Source: Runella rosea (lineage in GTDB: Bacteria; Bacteroidota; Bacteroidia; Cytophagales; Spirosomataceae). From it: a DNA stretch of 64,000 bases. A model generated the notes under the pieces. The model was not told the origin of the DNA. It did not search any database and was given only the letters and a program-made list of their open reading frames with translations. Positions 8,493-15,479 of the stretch are shown piece by piece (the stretch's first letter is position 1; every line of letters begins with the position of its first letter). A program made the position numbers and the translations under genes. Where the stretch lies: assembly GCF_003325355.1 (NCBI RefSeq), contig NZ_CP030850.1, positions 3,410,001 to 3,474,000 on the forward strand. Reading direction: 5' to 3'.

Positions 8493-9791
8493 ATGAAGTC
8501 CCCTTTACTCGTTCTTCCTTTTCTTTTTATTGGTTTAGCGCAGGCCACTGCTCAAACAAAATCCATCAAAAACTCGCCCGCCTTGGGCGATGCCACCCCC
8601 GAAACCGTGGGGATATCCTCCGAGCGACTCAGCCGTATGGATGGTGTTTTACAAAATGCCGTAATGCAAGGAACGGTGCCAGGCGTAGCCGCGATTGTGG
8701 TTCGCAACGGAAAGATTGTTTACCATAAAGCCTTCGGCATGGCCGACAATGAATCTAACCGTCCGCTTAAACGTGACGATATTTTTCGAATCGCTTCCAT
8801 GACCAAAGCCATCACTTCCACGGCAGTGATGATGCTCTGGGAAGAAGGGAAATTTCAATTAGACGACCCGATTTCCAAATACATTCCTGAATTTAAGAAT
8901 CAAACGGTGCTGAAAAATTTTAAGTTTTTGGATAGCACCTACACCACCGAACCCGTCAAGTCTGAAATCACGATTCGTCATTTGCTGACCCACACCTCTG
9001 GGCTTGGCTACGGTGTCATTGACGGCGACGAGCGGTTCAAGGCCATGTATCACAAAGCAGGTATCGTGGATTTGTTTACCACCCAACCCGTCAAAATCAG
9101 TGACAACATCAAGAAGCTCGCGAAACTACCTTTGCACCATCACCCAGGCGAAAAATACGTTTATTCGGAAGGTTTAGATGTACTGGGGTATTTCATCGAA
9201 ATCATCTCGGGAATGCCTTTTGATGAGTTTTTGCGCAAAAGATTGTTTGACCCGTTGGGCATGAATGACACCTATTTTTATTTACCCGAAGCCAAGGCGA
9301 CTCGCTTAGTGGCTATTCAAAAACCACAAAATGGCCAATGGGTACGTTATCCAAACACTTTTTATGACACCGAATACCCCGTCAAAGGTGCGAAGGCTTT
9401 CTTTTCGGGTGGGGCAGGATTATCGAGTACCGCCAAAGATTACGCAACTTTTTTGTTGATGTACCTCAACGGTGGAGAAGTGAACGGCAAACGTTTTTTA
9501 AGCCGTAAAACCATCGAAACCATTCTTAGCAATCAGGTAGGCGAACTGTTGGGCGGCGACAAAGCCAACTCTTCTTACGGATTGGCGTTTGGATTGCTAA
9601 ACAAAGCAGGGGCCGAAAAAGGAGCTAAAGGCAGCGAAGGCACCTTTGAGTGGGGCGGGTATTTCAACACCAACTATTTTGCTGACCCCAAAGAAAAAAT
9701 CATCGGTGTAATCATGAAACAAACGCAAAGTAGCAGCGATAATCTCAATAATCTGTTTCGACAAATGATTTACCAATCTATTGATGATTAA
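8493..9791 (+). CDS. Secreted serine hydrolase of the class C beta-lactamase/esterase family
   Basis: A 432-residue protein with a signal peptide (about 1-20, ending ATAQ). The S-x-x-K motif is S102-M-T-K105. The second catalytic Tyr is Y224 in YSEG; the third position is Glu rather than the Asn of true beta-lactamases, as seen in esterase and peptidase relatives. The C-terminal FEWGGYFNTNYF replaces the KTG box. This pattern favours a family VIII esterase or D-amino-acid peptidase over antibiotic hydrolysis. The natural substrate is unknown. Confidence 0.87.
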   Translation: MKSPLLVLPFLFIGLAQATAQTKSIKNSPALGDATPETVGISSERLSRMDGVLQNAVMQGTVPGVAAIVVRNGKIVYHKAFGMADNESNRPLKRDDIFRIASMTKAITSTAVMMLWEEGKFQLDDPISKYIPEFKNQTVLKNFKFLDSTYTTEPVKSEITIRHLLTHTSGLGYGVIDGDERFKAMYHKAGIVDLFTTQPVKISDNIKKLAKLPLHHHPGEKYVYSEGLDVLGYFIEIISGMPFDEFLRKRLFDPLGMNDTYFYLPEAKATRLVAIQKPQNGQWVRYPNTFYDTEYPVKGAKAFFSGGAGLSSTAKDYATFLLMYLNGGEVNGKRFLSRKTIETILSNQVGELLGGDKANSSYGLAFGLLNKAGAEKGAKGSEGTFEWGGYFNTNYFADPKEKIIGVIMKQTQSSSDNLNNLFRQMIYQSIDD

Positions 9792-9932
9792 TCGTTGACG
9801 AATTGTGCCGAAGTAAGAGGTCTGTTGTAAAATTCCATTTCAGTCAATCTAACATCATACTTTCTTGCGTCTGACTTCTATCTTCTGCAATGAGCAAATC
9901 CTGTAAATCAATCAGTAAACCCAAAAAATGCA

Positions 9933-11048
9933 ATGAAAACGACATTCTTTTTTCTTTTATCAGTCGTCTGGGCTACGCTGAGCGCGTATGCCATCGACCC
10001 CAAAACGCTGGAGATTGGCGCGCAAGCCCCCGATTTTAAGCTTCCGGGCACCGACGGAAAAACGTACAGTTTGGCGAGTTTCAGTAAGGCAAAAGTGCTG
10101 GTTGTTATTTTTACTTGCAATCATTGCCCTACCGCTCAAGCCTACGAAGACCGCATTATTCGCCTCACCAATGATTACAAAGCCCAAGGCGTACAAGTGG
10201 TGGCTATCTCTACCAACGACCCGTCGGCGGTGCGTTTGGATGAACTGGGATACACCGATTTGAGCGACACATTTGAAGAGATGAAGATTCGGTACAAAGA
10301 CAAAAAATATAATTTTCCCTACCTCTACGACGGGGCTACGCAGATTACGTCATTGGCATACGGGGCCGTGGCTACTCCTCACGTTTTCATTTTTGACCAA
10401 AGTCGCAAGTTGCAATATACGGGTCGTTTTGACGACGTAGAAAAACCCACCGAAATACCCAAGGTCAATAATGCCCGCGACGCCGTGGAAGCCTTACTCG
10501 CTGGAAAGCCCGTGGCAGTGCCTAAAACCAAATCATTTGGCTGCTCCGTCAAATGGAAAGAAAAATCGGATTGGATTGAACGGGGCAAAGCTGAGTGGGC
10601 CAAAGAAGAAGTAAAACTCGAAAACATCAACCCCGACGGACTGCGCAAACTATTAAAAAACGACACCGACAAGCTCCGCGTCATCAACGTTTGGGCCACC
10701 TGGTGTGGGCCTTGCGTTGTAGAATTTCCTGAGTTTGTGACCATGAACCGGATGTACCGAGGGCGCGATTTTGAGTTTGTCAGCATCACCACCGACAAGC
10801 CCGCCCAGCGCGAAAAAGCCCTTAAATTCCTCAAAGCTAAGCAAGCCTCCAACGTCAATTATATTTTGGACGGCATGGATGTGTATCAATTCATCGAAAT
10901 CGTCGATCCAAAATGGCAAGGAGCCTTGCCTTATACCCTTATCATTGAGCCTGGTGGCAAAGTTATTTATACCAAACAGGGAGCAATCAATGCCCTCGAA
11001 GTCCGAAAAAAGATTGTAGAAAGCCCGACGATAGGGCGATTTTATTGA
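9933..11048 (+). CDS. Two-domain thioredoxin-fold protein (AhpC/TSA-like plus TlpA-like)
   Basis: A 371-residue secreted redox protein with a signal peptide (about 1-20). The first domain (about 25-190) is peroxiredoxin-like, with C62-N-H-C65 at the active helix and a cis-Pro region (GAVATPHVFIF). The second (about 225-370) is a TlpA/ResA-type thioredoxin with W257-C-G-P-C261 and LPYTLIIEPGG. Such proteins work in the periplasm on disulfides, for example in cytochrome c maturation or oxidative defence. The pairing of two redox sites on one chain suggests electron relay between them, which is inference. Confidence 0.85.
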   Translation: MKTTFFFLLSVVWATLSAYAIDPKTLEIGAQAPDFKLPGTDGKTYSLASFSKAKVLVVIFTCNHCPTAQAYEDRIIRLTNDYKAQGVQVVAISTNDPSAVRLDELGYTDLSDTFEEMKIRYKDKKYNFPYLYDGATQITSLAYGAVATPHVFIFDQSRKLQYTGRFDDVEKPTEIPKVNNARDAVEALLAGKPVAVPKTKSFGCSVKWKEKSDWIERGKAEWAKEEVKLENINPDGLRKLLKNDTDKLRVINVWATWCGPCVVEFPEFVTMNRMYRGRDFEFVSITTDKPAQREKALKFLKAKQASNVNYILDGMDVYQFIEIVDPKWQGALPYTLIIEPGGKVIYTKQGAINALEVRKKIVESPTIGRFY

Positions 11049-11057
11049 ATAAAGAAA

Positions 11058-11092
11058 CAAAATCCCCAATGCTAAAAACGTTGGGGATTTTG
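11058..11092 (+). terminator. Intrinsic terminator after the thioredoxin-fold gene
   Basis: A 12-bp stem (11058-11069 with 11081-11092; core ATCCCCAA / TTGGGGAT) with an 11-nt loop and a TTTT run in the second arm lies ten bases after the stop codon. Confidence 0.75.
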
Positions 11093-11209
11093 CTTGTAGG
11101 GCGTATGGCGCAAACTCAAAAACAAAATATTCTTTAAATAATTATATTTTAAGCGATTGTCATAAATACACTATAGGAAACTTTTTATCCAAAAAAAACG
11201 TCTATACAC

Positions 11210-11239
11210 TTGGATAACAAAACATTTCTTTTATATTTG
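11210..11239 (+). promoter_or_regulatory. Bacteroidota promoter (TTG, 19 nt, TATATTTG)
   Basis: TTG at 11210-11212 and TATATTTG at 11232-11239 are separated by 19 nt, matching both the -33 and -7 elements of the Bacteroidota housekeeping promoter. Transcription would start near 11246, giving a leader of roughly 295 nt before the ATG at 11541. Confidence 0.65.
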
Positions 11240-11245
11240 TAATAC

Positions 11246-11540
11246 AAATCTACTCTGGATTTAGAAAGCAAATCTTTCTTTTATACATATCTACCTCTTT
11301 TGCCCATCTTTTGATAGAACGGCAAATCATCCACTAAAGCACTAATCAGAGGTAGATACCCCCTCTAAGTTTTATTCAACTTCTCAGCTTTGCCGTTAGG
11401 CGTTGATTCTCTTTTCAATTGACACTTAAGGCCCACTGAGCGCTCATTCATTCAACTAAAAACCGCCTTCAAAACAGGCATCCTACTTCAAACAACTCAC
11501 CGTTGAGTTGTTGTACACTTCATTTAAAATTTCCACTGAC
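11246..11540 (+). ncRNA. Long leader with interleaved complementary segments (candidate structured RNA)
   Basis: This stretch has no gene. TATCTACCTCT (11288-11298) is complementary to AGAGGTAGATA (11348-11358), and AACGGCAAA (11318-11326) to TTTGCCGTT (11389-11397). The pairs interleave, so they would form a pseudoknot or two alternative folds. It lies between a well-formed promoter and a small conserved-looking gene, so it could be a regulatory leader or a small RNA. No known riboswitch class is recognised. Confidence 0.4.
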
Positions 11541-11876
11541 ATGAACCGTTTTTCAGTTTTATATACGCTAAAAAAGCACCATCAACACCTTACTTTCAAC
11601 ACCCGCGCCGAGGCCGAAGACGCCCTAAAAAAGCTCTCACGCCACCGCCGAGGAGTTCCGATTGGTATTTATGATGCCAAGACCGAATTGTTCTTTTGGG
11701 AACCTAACCGACAAAAGAAATACAGCCAACTGAGTTTTAGTGAGCAGGCCCAAGAAGACAATGCCATGATTGCGATTGTTCAAAATTTACGTTTGCAGGC
11801 AGAGATTGCTTCCGACGAAAACCAGGTGGATTTGGACATTATGCTGCGCCCTATGCCCCGCCTAGTTCATTCCTAA
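11541..11876 (+). CDS. Hypothetical protein, about 111 residues
   Basis: The ATG at 11541 is preferred over an upstream in-frame TTG (11508). The protein is soluble and mixed basic/acidic, with no signal peptide or membrane helix. It begins MNRFSVLYTLKKHHQHLTF, contains a helical segment RAEAEDALKKLSRHRRG, and then GIYDAKTELFFWEP, which looks like a short alpha/beta fold. It has its own promoter and a long leader. The family is not recognised and no function is claimed. Confidence 0.6.
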   Translation: MNRFSVLYTLKKHHQHLTFNTRAEAEDALKKLSRHRRGVPIGIYDAKTELFFWEPNRQKKYSQLSFSEQAQEDNAMIAIVQNLRLQAEIASDENQVDLDIMLRPMPRLVHS

Positions 11877-12317
11877 ATCGTAACTCTCCGAGAAATGAAA
11901 TCACAGAAGTATTAGCGAGGATATTCCAAAGGCATCGACTGTGTCAACCACCACCGACGTGCTCAGCGGCAGCTGATTGTAAGCTGCCGCTGAGCGATAT
12001 GCCCAAAAATCCATTTCTATGGTGAGTGGGTTAAAAGCCACCCAAAAAAAATTTAGGCAAATCGGGCAGGTACTATTTTTTATTATCGGTGAATTAAGTA
12101 CATTGATTAAACGTCAACTAACATTACGCTTAAACCCTTCATTTCTCGGCTTAACGCTGTTTGACCTCTAAAAACGTGGGCTTCCTACTAGCTTCGCGGG
12201 TCATTTATTCTTTCAGAAATGCATTTTCTTGATAATCAAAGACGATTCCACGGCGCTTAAAACCAGCAAAAGCGCAGTGACTTTGCCAATACTCGGGCTG
12301 TTTATCTATTTAAATGT
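11877..12317. other. Gene-free stretch with one strong hairpin
   Basis: No credible coding region. The only clear structure is a perfect 14-bp inverted repeat (11961-11974 and 11982-11995; core CAGCGGCAGCT) with a 7-nt loop, lacking a T run, which might be a terminator for the upstream gene or an isolated palindrome. The rest is AT-rich and unassigned. Confidence 0.5.
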
Positions 12318-12878
12318 ATGAAACTATATATCAAGTACATGGTCAGCCTGCGATGCAAGATGATGGTGAAAGAAGAGCTAAAAAAACTAGGCGTACGGTA
12401 CGTGACGGTAGATTTGGGGATGGTGGATATTTTGGAGGAAATTTCCTCACTACAACGCGAGAAACTCAAAATTAACCTTCTCAAATCGGGCCTAGAGTTG
12501 CTCGACGACCGAAAAAGCATCCTGATTGAAAAGATAAAAATTGTGATTACGGAAATGATTCATTATTCCGATGAATTACCCAAAGTAAATTATTCCGATT
12601 ATATCAGCGAAAAACTGGGTTATGATTACACTTACCTTTCCAATATTTTCTCCGAAGTGAAAGGCATTACGCTCCAGCAATTCATCATTATTCATAAAAT
12701 TGAACGGGTCAAAGAACTGCTGCTATACGACGAACTCAATCTCACCGAGATTGCTTATAAACTTCATTACAGCAGCGTAGCGCACCTCTCCAACCAGTTT
12801 AAGAAGGTTACTGGACTTTCGCCTTCTTTTTACAAACAACTGAAAAAGAGGCGAAAAGACAATTTAGAGAACATGTGA
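12318..12878 (+). CDS. Short AraC-family transcriptional regulator
   Basis: A 186-residue protein with an AraC/XylS DNA-binding domain at about residues 90-180: two helix-turn-helix units, the first ending YLSNIFSEVKG and the second LTEIAYKLHYSSVAHLSNQF, followed by the family signature TGLSPSFYK. The N-terminal ~75 residues start MKLYIKYMVSLRCK, a short conserved cap seen in many Bacteroidota homologues instead of a large ligand-binding domain. It precedes three stress-type genes (CsbD-like, cupin, DUF1003), which it may control; this is inference from position. Confidence 0.9.
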   Translation: MKLYIKYMVSLRCKMMVKEELKKLGVRYVTVDLGMVDILEEISSLQREKLKINLLKSGLELLDDRKSILIEKIKIVITEMIHYSDELPKVNYSDYISEKLGYDYTYLSNIFSEVKGITLQQFIIIHKIERVKELLLYDELNLTEIAYKLHYSSVAHLSNQFKKVTGLSPSFYKQLKKRRKDNLENM

Positions 12879-12976
12879 TTTGTGTAAGATTGGAACATAC
12901 ATCTGTAACGCTTTGGCGTTAAATTTTCCCGACCTTTGTTATGTGACAATTCAATCACTTCGTTAAACTGGACACC

Positions 12977-13201
12977 ATGGCCACACCACAAACAAAAGAC
13001 GCAGAAACATTTAAAATCACTGGAAATTGGGATTCAATGGCACGACTGCTAAAAGATAAATTTGCCCAACTGACCGACGCCGACCTGAAATTTGAGCCAG
13101 GTAAAGAGAGCGAACTGATTAAACGAGTCGAACTTCGATTGAATAAAAAACGCGAAGAGGTCATTAACATCATCAAAAAAGGACAAACGGAGAAGGCATA
13201 G
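12977..13201 (+). CDS. CsbD-like general stress protein
   Basis: A 74-residue soluble helical protein. The pattern GNWDSMARLLKDKFAQLTDADL followed by GKESELIKRVELRLNKKREE matches the CsbD-like layout (N-W, K-F-x-Q-L-T-D-x-D-L, G-K-E-x-E-L). CsbD-type proteins accumulate under general stress; their biochemical role is unknown. It is next to an AraC regulator and a DUF1003 gene. Confidence 0.8.
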   Translation: MATPQTKDAETFKITGNWDSMARLLKDKFAQLTDADLKFEPGKESELIKRVELRLNKKREEVINIIKKGQTEKA

Positions 13202-13274
13202 ATATTACCGCCGCCTTAAACGAATCCTTAAAATACGGCTTTTCTCTTCGGTCTCATCTCAACATCGGTTACAA

Positions 13275-13622
13275 TTGGAAAATTCAGAAGTGGAAAAATC
13301 GAGTGTATTTATTATTCTTGAAATCATTGAATATGTACCTAATTCCGTTGTCATCAAAACCATTCTAAAAAAAACCACTGGGAATGTAAGTGTTGTTTCA
13401 TTTGATTCTGGAGAGGCATTGGCAGAAAAGATTTCGCCTTTTGATACCTTCATTCAGGTGATTGACGGGAAAGCAGAAGTAATCATTGACGGCACCTCTC
13501 ATTTGCTGGCCACGGGTCAGTCCATCATCGTACCTGCCCATACCCGCAATACCATCAAGGCAAGCGAACGTTTTAAAATGATTTCGACCATCATCAAAAG
13601 CGGGTACGAAGACTTCGTTTAG
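13275..13622 (+). CDS. Small cupin-fold protein
   Basis: A 115-residue single-domain cupin. The beta-barrel core is visible as DTFIQVIDGKAEVIIDGTSHLL then GQSIIVPAHTRNTI. The first cupin motif lacks the usual His-x-His metal ligands and only one His (in PAHT) remains in the second, so metal-dependent catalysis is doubtful and a binding or sensing role is possible. The start is a TTG at 13275; a GTG at 13290 is an alternative. It lies in the stress cluster. Confidence 0.78.
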   Translation: MENSEVEKSSVFIILEIIEYVPNSVVIKTILKKTTGNVSVVSFDSGEALAEKISPFDTFIQVIDGKAEVIIDGTSHLLATGQSIIVPAHTRNTIKASERFKMISTIIKSGYEDFV

Positions 13623-13653
13623 AAGGCATTTTTTAGTAGATTAATTTCCTTTT

Positions 13654-14205
13654 ATGGATAATAAAGAAGTAGAACGGCTGGTATCTGACGAAAACGAACA
13701 CCTAAAAAAACTGCACCGAATTGTCGAGGACACCCTGAAGGCTGAGAAACTTATTATCCATAATCTTTTAAATCCCCCGCTCGAAATACTGACTCAGGGA
13801 CAAAAAATTTCCGATAAAGTTGCGCGGTTTGGCGGAAGTTGGCGGTTCATTATTTTATTTGGCATCATCCTCAGTATCTGGATTGTGTTCAACGCCATAG
13901 CTATCGGGGTTTATAAATTTGACCCGTATCCTTTTATTTTGATGAACCTCATTCTATCGTGCATTGCGGCATTGCAGGCTCCGGTGATTATGATGAGTCA
14001 AAATCGCCAAGAAGAAAAGGACCGGATGAGAAGCGAGAACGACTATTTGATTAATCTGAAAGCAGAAATGCAAATCAGAAGCCTACAACAAAAAATGGAT
14101 TTATTGCTGGAAGAACAAATCAAAACGCTCTTTGAAACGCAGGAAAAACAATTCGATTTGCTGAAAGAAATAAACCTGAAGCTTGATAAACTTCACGCCA
14201 AATAG
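13654..14205 (+). CDS. DUF1003 membrane protein
   Basis: A 183-residue protein with the DUF1003 layout: a helical N-terminus, two transmembrane segments at about residues 67-88 and 95-115 linked by a short loop (KFDPYPFILMNL), the conserved stretch APVIMMSQNRQEEKDR, and a long charged coiled-coil tail (about 125-183). The family's function is unknown. Its position 31 bp after the cupin gene, in a run with CsbD, suggests a role in envelope stress. Confidence 0.88.
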   Translation: MDNKEVERLVSDENEHLKKLHRIVEDTLKAEKLIIHNLLNPPLEILTQGQKISDKVARFGGSWRFIILFGIILSIWIVFNAIAIGVYKFDPYPFILMNLILSCIAALQAPVIMMSQNRQEEKDRMRSENDYLINLKAEMQIRSLQQKMDLLLEEQIKTLFETQEKQFDLLKEINLKLDKLHAK

Positions 14206-14444
14206 GGCTTCGAGGCTTCTTCTCCCTTTTTGTCTGACTAGACGACTTCCTAATGCCAACGCCTCCTTTTAAGGGTCTATTACCCTCTTAAAAAAGTACT
14301 TTTTGCTCCCTATTGACCCTTACCTTAAAACACCCCCATTGGTTGACAGAAATCATTGATTTCCAGACGACTACGGCCGTATGCGATACTGTTAATTAAT
14401 CATTCAAAAGCTTATTTTAACCCAAACCGATTAGTAATCAGTCC

Positions 14445-15476
14445 ATGATAGAAGTAAACAAAGAAGGTATCCTCCTGATGAAAACGCAATCAGGTTTTGA
14501 AAACGAAGGTGTTTTAAACCCCGCCGCTATTGAGGAAGGTGATGAAATTCACCTTTTTTACCGCGCGGTAAGCAAGGGAAACTATTCCAGTATCGGCTAC
14601 TGTAAGCTAACCACCCCGCTGACGGTCGGGGAACGGATGAACACACCCGTTCTTTTTCCCCAATTTGAGTATGAATCTCACGGCTTGGAAGACCCACGCA
14701 TTGTGAAGATTGAAGACTTGTATTACCTTACGTATACCGTATATGACGGCGTAAATGCACTGGGAGCGTTGTCGGTGTCGAAAGAATTGCCGCATTTCGA
14801 AAAAGTGGGCATCATCACGCCGCAGATTACGTACGAAGAGTTTCGTCACCTTGCCGAGTCAAAAGGAATCATCAATGAAAAATACCTCCGCTACAATGAG
14901 CACGAGCGCGTTCATGAGAAAGAGGGAAAAAAAGTGCTGCTTTGGGACAAAAATGTCATTTTTTTCCCCCGAAAAATCAACGGGAAGTTACACTTCTTAC
15001 ACCGTGTAAAACCTGATATCCAGATTGTTTCGGTAGAAAAACTAGAAGAACTTACGACCGAATTCTGGCAAAATTATTTTCTACACCTTGATCAACACAT
15101 CGTGCTTTCGCCAAAATACCGGCACGAAATCAGCTACATCGGGGGCGGCTGTCCACCTCTCGAAACTGCGCATGGATGGTTGGTTATTTACCACAGCGTA
15201 CACGATACCATCAAAGGATACGTCTATTCAGCCTGTGCGGCATTGCTTGATTTGGAAAACCCTCAAAAGGAAATTGCCCGACTGCCTTATGCCTTGTTCA
15301 AACCCGAATTTGACTGGGAGCTAAAAGGCGAAGTCAACAATGTATGCTTCCCGACGGGCACCATTGTCAGAGAAGACACCCTATATATTTATTACGGAGC
15401 CGCAGACGAGCAAATTGCCTGTGCCTCAGTCAATATTCCTGCATTACTGGAAGAATTGTTGCATAACAAAAAATAA
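14445..15476 (+). CDS. Glycoside hydrolase family 130 (beta-mannoside phosphorylase-like)
   Basis: A 343-residue five-bladed beta-propeller enzyme. The GH130 signatures are HLFYRAVS near the N-terminus, the G-L-E82-D83-P-R motif, and GGGCPPLETAHGWLVIYH in the second half. GH130 enzymes phosphorolyse or hydrolyse beta-1,4- or beta-1,2-mannosidic bonds, and this one lacks a signal peptide, so it is cytoplasmic. The stop lies 3 bp before a large glycosyltransferase gene, so both should act in one pathway. Confidence 0.88.
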   Translation: MIEVNKEGILLMKTQSGFENEGVLNPAAIEEGDEIHLFYRAVSKGNYSSIGYCKLTTPLTVGERMNTPVLFPQFEYESHGLEDPRIVKIEDLYYLTYTVYDGVNALGALSVSKELPHFEKVGIITPQITYEEFRHLAESKGIINEKYLRYNEHERVHEKEGKKVLLWDKNVIFFPRKINGKLHFLHRVKPDIQIVSVEKLEELTTEFWQNYFLHLDQHIVLSPKYRHEISYIGGGCPPLETAHGWLVIYHSVHDTIKGYVYSACAALLDLENPQKEIARLPYALFKPEFDWELKGEVNNVCFPTGTIVREDTLYIYYGAADEQIACASVNIPALLEELLHNKK

Positions 15477-15479
15477 AAC

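Noticed and set aside
12913-12938. TTG and GACCTTTG as a promoter for the CsbD-like gene
   Set aside because: The -7 box deviates in its first base and the spacing of 15 is shorter than usual.
14260-14300. Possible hairpin (TTTTAAGGGT with ACCCTCTTAAAA) after the DUF1003 gene
   Set aside because: The stem is bulged and lacks GC content and a clean T run, so it was not called as a terminator.
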